A stretch of 5,299 nt of DNA. Source: Archangium sp. (GTDB lineage Bacteria > Myxococcota > Myxococcia > Myxococcales > Myxococcaceae). The stretch spans positions 1 through 5,299 of the forward strand of contig JAEUJR010001069.1 in NCBI GenBank assembly GCA_016793585.1, given 5' to 3'. Every line of letters begins with the position of its first letter. The stretch's first letter is position 1. The position numbers were made by a program, and so were the translations under genes. Of this stretch, positions 1-4,191 are shown in pieces. A model generated the notes under the pieces. It saw only the letters and a program-made list of their open reading frames with translations. It did no database searches and was not told the origin of the DNA.

Positions 1-457
1 GGGACTGCGTCGCAGACAGCCGAACCCTCCAGAACGGGTCGTCGAACGCCGTGAGAATCACGTCGACGCTCTCGTCGCTCGCCACCTGCGCCAAGGCGCG
101 AATCACCGCACGGCGAACCCACCAGGTGTCGTCATCACGCAGCGCCTGTCGCGCAACCGCCACCAACTCGACCGCGCGGCGACGGCCGAGCGCATTCCAC
201 GCCGCCTCGCGCACCGCCGGGCGCTCGTCACCGACGGCCTGCACCAGCCACGGCACCACCCGCGCGTCGTCGACTTCGGCCAGGCGCAGCGGCACGAGCG
301 CACGAACACCCGCGTCTTCGTCGAACAGCAGCACCTCGCGCAGCGCGAAGAGGTCGGCCGCTGTCGACAACACCAGGCGCGTCACCGCGCGTTTGCGAAC
401 CGCGACGGCGTCGTCGAACAACTCGAACCGCACGCGCTCGTCGGGTCGCAGCGTCAT
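1..457 (-). CDS. HEAT-repeat protein, 5' part only (runs off left edge)
   Basis: The minus strand is open from an ATG at 457-455 to the window edge, giving the first 152 residues. From about residue 34 the translation is a run of paired amphipathic helices typical of HEAT / PBS-lyase-like repeats. Recognisable units are DDARVVPWLVQAVGDERPAV (63-82) followed by REAAWNALGRR, RDDDTWWVRRAVIRALAQV (107-125), and a third unit beginning ASDESVDVILTAFDDPFWRV (126-145). The repeated D-x(2-3)-VR-x-A-A-x-x-AL pattern is the diagnostic feature. Such repeats form alpha-solenoids that bind proteins; no catalytic motif is visible and no specific partner can be named. There is no signal peptide, so a cytoplasmic location is likely. 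An in-frame GTG at 475-473 is an alternative start adding six residues, and an in-frame TGA at 505-503 rules out anything longer. Neither start has a strong Shine-Dalgarno. The gene is divergent from the one at 542. The fold call is strong; the function is unknown. Confidence 0.85.
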   Translation of the reverse strand, partial: MTLRPDERVRFELFDDAVAVRKRAVTRLVLSTAADLFALREVLLFDEDAGVRALVPLRLAEVDDARVVPWLVQAVGDERPAVREAAWNALGRRRAVELVAVARQALRDDDTWWVRRAVIRALAQVASDESVDVILTAFDDPFWRVRLSATQS

Positions 458-541
458 CGACGAGGGGTGTGCCACGCGACCTGCACGAAGAGAATCAGCG
501 AATCACGACCTCGACGCCCCTCACGATCTACAGTGCGCGCC
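458..541. promoter_or_regulatory. Divergent intergenic region between HEAT gene and 542 gene
   Basis: This 84-bp gap separates two head-to-head genes, so it should hold promoters for both directions. I see no strong Shine-Dalgarno for either gene and no convincing -35/-10 pair. A TACAGT hexamer at 529-534, just upstream of the plus-strand ATG, is a partial -10 match with no partner -35. The lack of leader signals would fit leaderless or weakly initiated messages, but that is inference. Confidence 0.35.
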
Positions 542-1207
542 ATGCCCGACATGATGGCCATCGTGAGCAAGGCGGTCTTCGAGAAGGACCACCCCGGCGC
601 GAAGCCGGGAGCCACGCTCCCCATCGACGTCTATCGCTCGACACACAAGGCGTTCGAGAAGCTGAAGACCGGCGGCCGGCTCTTCCTCGTCACCGCGCGG
701 CCCGACGACGTGCTCTGGCTGGTGGCGGTGCTCGACGGGCTCACCTTCGACGGCAAGCAGTGGAACTCGAAGCCCAACCGCACGCCCATCACCGACATCA
801 CCGCGCTCAAGGGCTCCATCACGTTCGACTCGGGCAAGGGCATCACGGCTGCGCCCGGGCAGCTCGGCATGTCGCTCCAGACGCCACGGGTGTTGACGTC
901 GGCCGACGCTCAGCTGCTGGGCGGAAGCGGCGCCGAGACGACGGGCGCGCCCACCAACACGACGCGCAACCTCACCGCGCACGAGCCCGTCACGGCCCTG
1001 CCCTGTCTCTGCAGCAAGTGCATCGCGAAGGCGCCCGAACGCGCGACCGCGAAAGACATGAGCTTCTTTCGCATGTCGGCCGAGGCACACGGCCGCACGC
1101 TGCACTTCTGGGTGCCCGACGAGCTCGCCGAGACGAAGCGCGCCGTTCAACAGTCCGTCGCAGGCGCGATGCGGGTGAAGCTGAAGAACTCGCCCGTCAG
1201 CCCTTGA
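542..1207 (+). CDS. Conserved hypothetical protein with CxCxxC motif
   Basis: This 221-residue protein has no signal peptide or membrane segment and is probably cytoplasmic. I do not recognise a named domain. The wording (MAIVSKAVFEKDHPGAK, GGRLFLVTARPDDVLWLVAVL, PITDIT, LGMSLQTPRVLT) resembles a hypothetical family I associate with myxobacteria; that is memory, not a search. Residues 1-125 read as a mixed alpha/beta domain. A Gly/Thr/Asn-rich linker follows at about 127-146. Then comes a Cys cluster, C155-L-C157-S-K-C160, inside a basic stretch, and a short C-terminal domain with hydrophobic strands (RTLHFWVPDE) and an amphipathic helix. The Cys-x-Cys-x2-Cys cluster could bind metal or form a disulfide, although only three cysteines are present. 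The first ATG is used; nearby in-frame ATGs at 551 and 554 are plausible, and none has a clear ribosome site. The 3' end overlaps the convergent gene 1197-1526 by 11 bp. Confidence 0.85.
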   Translation: MPDMMAIVSKAVFEKDHPGAKPGATLPIDVYRSTHKAFEKLKTGGRLFLVTARPDDVLWLVAVLDGLTFDGKQWNSKPNRTPITDITALKGSITFDSGKGITAAPGQLGMSLQTPRVLTSADAQLLGGSGAETTGAPTNTTRNLTAHEPVTALPCLCSKCIAKAPERATAKDMSFFRMSAEAHGRTLHFWVPDELAETKRAVQQSVAGAMRVKLKNSPVSP

Positions 1208-1526
1208 GCGGGCCGCCAGCGTCGACCTTCGCGATGACTTCTTTCGTGAGGTCTTCGCCCGTCGACCACACCACGGCGCCCTTCTCGAGCACCGCATCGA
1301 GCTTCTTCTGCTTGGCGAGCTCGGCGATGACGGGCTTCGCGCGATCGATCACCTGCTGACGAAGGCTCGCCCGCTTCTGCTCCAGCTGCGCCAGCACCTC
1401 GCGCTTCTTGTCCTCGGGCTGCGACTTGGCGTCAGCCCACGTCTTCTCCAGCGCCTTCGCGGCGTCGGCGCCGACCTTGCTCGAATCGAGCAGCTGTGCA
1501 GTGTCGAGGATTCCAATGGTGGCCAT
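1197..1526 (-). CDS. Small Skp/OmpH-like protein lacking a signal peptide
   Basis: The 109-residue product opens with MATIGILDTAQLLDSSKVG, the short beta strand plus 'D-x-x-x-L/V-L-x-S-x-x-G' opening of mature OmpH/Skp chaperones. A charged helical hairpin follows (about 18-72; EDKKREVLAQLEQKRASLRQ). The close is KKLDAVLEKGAVVWSTGEDLTKEVIAKVDA (75-103, given in part), the 'LD-x-VLE...V-x-W/Y...DLT-x-x-V' ending of that family. Skp holds unfolded outer-membrane proteins in the periplasm, but it is normally about 160 residues with a Sec signal. Here the arms are much shorter and there is no signal. The longer in-frame reading to 1829 is antisense to the 1564 gene and shows no signal peptide either. 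The start at 1526-1524 is supported by a purine-rich stretch (AGAAAAG, complement of 1533-1539) six bases upstream. The gene is divergent from the barrel gene at 1564 and convergent with the 542 gene. The family assignment is by pattern only; an unrelated coiled-coil protein is the alternative. Confidence 0.8.
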   Translation of the reverse strand: MATIGILDTAQLLDSSKVGADAAKALEKTWADAKSQPEDKKREVLAQLEQKRASLRQQVIDRAKPVIAELAKQKKLDAVLEKGAVVWSTGEDLTKEVIAKVDAGGPLKG

Positions 1527-1563
1527 ATGGATCTTTTCTAGTGCCTCGGCATAGGGTGCCGCC
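1527..1563. promoter_or_regulatory. 37-bp divergent gap between Skp-like and barrel genes
   Basis: Only 37 bp separate the two start codons, so the promoters must overlap each other or lie inside the opposing coding sequences. Both ribosome sites sit here: AGGGTG at 1553-1558 for the plus-strand gene, five bases from its ATG, and a purine stretch complementary to 1533-1539 for the minus-strand gene. I see no clear operator palindrome. Shared control of the two genes is an inference from geometry. Confidence 0.45.
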
Positions 1564-2673
1564 ATGCCCAATGTGTCTGGCCCGTCCGGCCCCCGTCCGC
1601 TCCCTGGTACTGGCTCCGTCTCGTCGACCACTCCGACTGCGCCTACCGCTCCGACCACCCCCACCGAAGCCCCGCAGAGCACTGGCTGGGCTGCCGGCAC
1701 TGGCAGCCGCGGCACGGTGAACCCGAACGTGGCGCCGCCGCCTCCGAGCGCGGCTGACGTGCAGGCGACGTTGCCGAACCCCGTGCGCCAGGCGGTGAAC
1801 GCGAACATCGACCGCCTCAACGCGCGCATCGAAACGGCGCTGGGTCACGACGCGATGAGCATGGCCCGCGGCCGCATGCCGGTTCGTGAAGGCGACGTGC
1901 TCACCGACGCGCAGCAGACCGAGCTCAAGAACGCCTCCATCGACTTCATGAAGGACATGCCCATTGGCGCGCTGTCTCCCGAGATCGCGGGCGCGGTGCA
2001 GGAGCGCCTCTCGGCCGCCGGCATTCAGGTGCGTGACATCAACAGCACCAAGCTGGGCGACCTCGGCAACATCGGCGGAGACATCGCCAAAGACCTGCTG
2101 AAGGACCTCAAGCAGGACTCGCCCGCGGCGTATTACGGGCTGGCGGCCGGCGCGGCGGTGGCGGCTGGTTACGCAGCGTACTCGGGCGGCAGCCAGAAGC
2201 TGCAGAGCCTGGGCATCAAGCCCGAGATCAAACAGAAGTTCTTCGACGACAAGCTCGAGGTGAAGCTGCGCGGTGACTGGCAGTCGCACTTCAAGGACTT
2301 CAAGGTCTCGGGCAGCGCGACGTACACGCAGCAGATCGACAACTGGAAGTTGTCGGGCTCCATCTCGGCCGACTCCACGGGCCTCACGGGTGCTGGCCTG
2401 CGGGCGCAGTACGACACGAGCACGCTCTCGGCGAACGCCTACGTCAACGCCAACCGCAACGGCCTCGAGAACGTCGGTGGCTCGGTCGTCTACCGGCCCA
2501 ACGACAACTTCCGGCTCTCGGCGGGCGTCGATCACAACTTCCAGACGAACCGCACCACCGCGAACGCGGAAGCCGCGTGGAAGGTGCGCGACAACGTCGA
2601 CTTCGCTCTCTCGGCCAGCCACGACAGCCGGGGCGATTCACGCATCGGCGCCGGCCTGCGCATCAGCTGGTGA
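1564..2673 (+). CDS. Predicted outer-membrane beta-barrel protein with Pro/Thr-rich N-terminus, no signal peptide
   Basis: This 369-residue protein has four regions. Residues 1-62 are disordered and rich in Pro, Thr, Gly and Ser, including tandem P-T-X triplets at 24-35. Residues about 63-185 are helical and hydrophilic. Residues 188-208 are a Gly/Ala-rich hydrophobic stretch (AAYYGLAAGAAVAAGYAAYS). Residues about 229-369 are roughly ten alternating polar/hydrophobic strands separated by Asn/Asp/Gly turns. The last residues, IGAGLRISW, place hydrophobics at every second position and end in an aromatic, the classic C-terminal signal recognised by the BAM assembly machine. This suggests a pore or anchor in the outer membrane. 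The start is firm: an in-frame TAG at 1552-1554 blocks extension and AGGGTG lies just upstream. The N-terminus lacks the charged plus hydrophobic core of a Sec signal, which is odd for a barrel. Alternatives are a non-classical export route, or a surface or secreted beta protein. The gene is divergent from the Skp-like gene. Confidence 0.85.
   Translation: MPNVSGPSGPRPLPGTGSVSSTTPTAPTAPTTPTEAPQSTGWAAGTGSRGTVNPNVAPPPPSAADVQATLPNPVRQAVNANIDRLNARIETALGHDAMSMARGRMPVREGDVLTDAQQTELKNASIDFMKDMPIGALSPEIAGAVQERLSAAGIQVRDINSTKLGDLGNIGGDIAKDLLKDLKQDSPAAYYGLAAGAAVAAGYAAYSGGSQKLQSLGIKPEIKQKFFDDKLEVKLRGDWQSHFKDFKVSGSATYTQQIDNWKLSGSISADSTGLTGAGLRAQYDTSTLSANAYVNANRNGLENVGGSVVYRPNDNFRLSAGVDHNFQTNRTTANAEAAWKVRDNVDFALSASHDSRGDSRIGAGLRISW
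1633..1668 (+). repeat. Degenerate 9-nt tandem repeat encoding P-T-X triplets
   Basis: Four 9-base units encode PTA, PTA, PTT and PTE in the disordered N-terminus of the barrel gene. The units differ mostly at third positions, so the repeat is old or selected at the protein level. It probably forms a flexible linker. Confidence 0.55.
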
Positions 2674-2679
2674 GCTGAT
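2662..2679 (+). repeat. Inverted repeat spanning the barrel gene stop codon
   Basis: ATCAGCT (2662-2668) and AGCTGAT (2673-2679) form a perfect 7-bp stem with a GGTG loop containing the first two bases of the TGA stop. It could act as a 3'-end hairpin for the barrel message. No T-tract follows, so it is not a standard intrinsic terminator. The right arm overlaps a 10-bp palindrome, GCTGATCAGC at 2674-2683, so two alternative foldings compete. Confidence 0.45.
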
Positions 2680-2789
2680 CAGCCTGTAGCACCCTGATCA
2701 TCCACCCACGAATCTCCACGGCGATCTGACGGCGTTGTCGTGGTGCCAGTCTCTCCTCTCAGTTACGGTTCGCGCCCGCGCGTGGCCTG

Positions 2790-2809
2790 GGATCAGTTTG
2801 CGCTGATCC
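2790..2809 (+). repeat. 7-bp perfect hairpin in operon leader
   Basis: GGATCAG and CTGATCC pair perfectly around the loop TTTGCG, ending 33 bases before the lipoprotein ATG. There is no following T-run, so it is more likely an operator or a leader-RNA hairpin than a terminator. Confidence 0.5.
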
Positions 2810-2832
2810 GGCAACAAGGGCCCGGGCCTCAC

Positions 2833-2838
2833 GAGGAG
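2833..2838 (+). promoter_or_regulatory. Ribosome binding site GAGGAG for 2843 gene
   Basis: GAGGAG lies four bases before the ATG at 2843. It is the strongest ribosome-site match near this start and confirms both strand and start for the first operon gene. Confidence 0.8.
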
Positions 2839-2842
2839 TCAC

Positions 2843-3571
2843 ATGGCTTTGCCGTTGCACCAGCGCCCGGCCGTGAAATTCGGCCTGGCCGCGGTGGCCA
2901 TCGCGATGACGACGGGGTGCGTGACGGTCTACCAGCCGCTGGTGGGCCTGCAGCGGCCCATCGCGCTCGACCCTCAGACGCCGACGAACTTCACCGCCGA
3001 CACGCGGGTGCTGCTTCGCTGTCACCCCGGTGATGGCGTCGAGGCCGACGTGTTGTGCCGCAACGTGCGCAGCTCGCTGACGAAGCAGGGCGCGACCGTC
3101 ACCACCGAGGTCGTTCGTCCTTCGGGCAAGGTGGCGGCACCCGATCGCATCGAGACCCCGCCGCAGTTCATCATCGACATCACCTCGAAGCTCGTTCACC
3201 ACGACGACAGCGCACTGCTCGCCCTGCTCTGCGTCGCCTCGTTCACGCTGGTGCCGGCCGTCGAGGAATGGACCTTCGGTCAGGAAATTCGCATTCGTGA
3301 CGCGCAGGGCTTTCTGCTCGCGCAGCAGTCGTTTCAGGAGCGGTTCGTGGAGTCGTTCGGGCTCGGCGTCTGGGCCCTCAACGGCATCATCGACCTGCTG
3401 ATCAGACCCAAGAGCGAACAGGTGACGGGCGACGGCTACAAAGAGGAGTTCACCCGCGACCTGCACGGGCACCTCGCGCAGCTGCTCTACAACGCGAAGG
3501 TGCGCGCGCGGGTGATGAACAGCTTCGCGGTCGAGCCCGGCACCGAGAAGCCGAAGGGAACGACGCCATGA
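2843..3571 (+). CDS. Predicted lipoprotein, first gene of outer-membrane operon
   Basis: The 242-residue product starts with a lipoprotein signal: basic residues (R8, K12), a hydrophobic core FGLAAVAIAM (13-22), then TTGC with the lipidated Cys at 26. The -3 residue is Thr rather than the usual Leu, so the lipobox is slightly off consensus. The mature part has Cys60 and Cys72, which could form a disulfide, and a strand ending PPQFIIDITSKLV. A hydrophobic hairpin follows (SALLALLCVASFTLVP, 123-138), then EEWTFGQEIRIRDAQGFLLA (141-160). This strand-hydrophobic hairpin-strand plan recurs in small proteobacterial lipoproteins of unknown role; that comparison is from memory. The protein is probably anchored to the outer membrane and facing the periplasm. 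A good ribosome site precedes the ATG. The stop overlaps the next start by 4 bp (ATGA), implying translational coupling. I do not recognise a named family. Confidence 0.9.
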   Translation: MALPLHQRPAVKFGLAAVAIAMTTGCVTVYQPLVGLQRPIALDPQTPTNFTADTRVLLRCHPGDGVEADVLCRNVRSSLTKQGATVTTEVVRPSGKVAAPDRIETPPQFIIDITSKLVHHDDSALLALLCVASFTLVPAVEEWTFGQEIRIRDAQGFLLAQQSFQERFVESFGLGVWALNGIIDLLIRPKSEQVTGDGYKEEFTRDLHGHLAQLLYNAKVRARVMNSFAVEPGTEKPKGTTP

Positions 3572-4191
3572 GCCGCGCCCTGCTGCTCTGCGCGCTCAGC
3601 GGCTGCGCCATCGACACGCTGGCCTTCAAGACGAAGGCCGAGCGCCGAAACCTCGACTGCCAACGGCTCTCCGACGTCGAGGCTGCGGCTCGGTACCCGG
3701 GCCAGGTGCCGCCGCCTCCCGCAAAGGAGCTCGCGGGTGGAGTCGGCGACGTGCTCGCGTGCTCGACGCGCTATCTGCAGACCGGAGAGCGGCCGAACCG
3801 CGACGAGGCCATCCTCTCCACCTTGTCGACGCAGGTGACCGAGCTGGCCGACAGCGCTGGCGCGATGGCACCGCAGACCACGCGCTGGCACGTCGACGCC
3901 TTCTACCCCTCGCTGCCGGTGGCGCAGAAGATCGCGGTCGCCGCGCGCACCACCCTGGCTCAGCGCGGCTTCGTCGTGTCTGACCGCGTGCCGACGCTCG
4001 CCGCCGGTGACGTCGCCTTCCTCGCCACGCTGCCGCAGAGCGAGGTGTACCGAATCGCCTGCGCGCGCTCGTTCGTGACCGAGGTGCTCGGGCCCGACGA
4101 CGCGCTGCTGGGGTTGATGATCGTCGACCCGAAGGAGACCCAGTTGCACGGTGGCGTCTGTCTTCGGGGCGAGTGGAGGTGGCTGCCGTGA
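3568..4191 (+). CDS. Predicted lipoprotein with very short signal peptide and four mature cysteines
   Basis: This 207-residue product begins MSRALLLCALSGC, a canonical L-S-G-C lipobox with lipidated Cys at 13, so the signal is only 12 residues, near the lower limit. Mature Cys31, Cys65, Cys165 and Cys198 are consistent with two disulfides in an oxidising periplasm. The N-terminal half contains a Pro-rich stretch (PGQVPPPP, 44-51) and a helical segment. The C-terminal half (about 105-207) alternates strands and helices and ends RGEWRWLP. No catalytic motif is visible and I do not recognise the family. The start is fixed by the ATGA overlap with the preceding stop, AAGGGA at 3554-3559 and the immediate signal peptide. 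Its own stop overlaps the next gene's GTG by 4 bp. Lying between another lipoprotein and an outer-membrane protein, it probably belongs to the same envelope complex. Confidence 0.88.
   Translation: MSRALLLCALSGCAIDTLAFKTKAERRNLDCQRLSDVEAAARYPGQVPPPPAKELAGGVGDVLACSTRYLQTGERPNRDEAILSTLSTQVTELADSAGAMAPQTTRWHVDAFYPSLPVAQKIAVAARTTLAQRGFVVSDRVPTLAAGDVAFLATLPQSEVYRIACARSFVTEVLGPDDALLGLMIVDPKETQLHGGVCLRGEWRWLP
4175..4180 (+). promoter_or_regulatory. Ribosome binding site GGAGGT deciding the GTG start at 4188
   Basis: GGAGGT lies seven bases before GTG 4188-4190, a near-perfect Shine-Dalgarno at ideal spacing inside the end of the previous gene. It settles the non-ATG start of the third operon gene. 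Confidence 0.85.

Larger units (their letters stand above)
2674..2842. promoter_or_regulatory. 169-bp intergenic region with CTGATC/GATCAG motifs, upstream of lipoprotein operon
   Basis: This is the largest non-coding stretch in the window and must carry the operon promoter. It contains GCTGATCAGC (2674-2683), CTGATCA (2694-2700), an inverted pair GGATCAG / CTGATCC (2790-2796 and 2803-2809, six-base loop) and the 10-bp palindrome GGCCCGGGCC (2819-2828) just before the ribosome site. The recurrence of one half-site in palindromic arrangements suggests an operator for a dimeric regulator, or leader RNA structure. I could not find a convincing -35/-10 pair. No small ORF here looks real. Confidence 0.5.

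Noticed and set aside
529..534. TACAGT as a -10 element for the 542 gene
   Set aside because: Only a four-of-six match and no -35 at suitable spacing.
51..554. Plus-strand open frame of 167 residues at the left edge
   Set aside because: Ser/Thr/Arg-rich shadow; the complementary strand encodes clear HEAT repeats.
1192..1213. GCCCG...CGGGC inverted repeat at the convergent gene ends as a bidirectional terminator
   Set aside because: Only a 5-bp stem with a 12-base loop and no T-tract on either side; expected often in DNA this rich in GC.
521..1297. Minus-strand open frame of 258 residues
   Set aside because: Arg/His/Leu-rich shadow of the 542-1207 gene, and it would also collide with the Skp-like gene's 3' end in another frame.
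1527..1829. Upstream extension of the Skp-like minus-strand gene to an ATG at 1829
   Set aside because: The extra residues are antisense to the well-supported 1564 gene, show Gly/Val/Pro low complexity and no usable signal peptide, and a purine-rich ribosome site fits the start at 1526.
1432..2622. Minus-strand open frame of 396 residues
   Set aside because: Antisense of the barrel gene; Arg/Val/His-rich with no recognisable domain, whereas the plus strand gives a coherent beta-strand protein.
2759..3472. Minus-strand open frame of 237 residues opposite the first lipoprotein
   Set aside because: Composition is Arg/His/Gln shadow-like and the plus strand has a strong ribosome site, signal peptide and lipobox.
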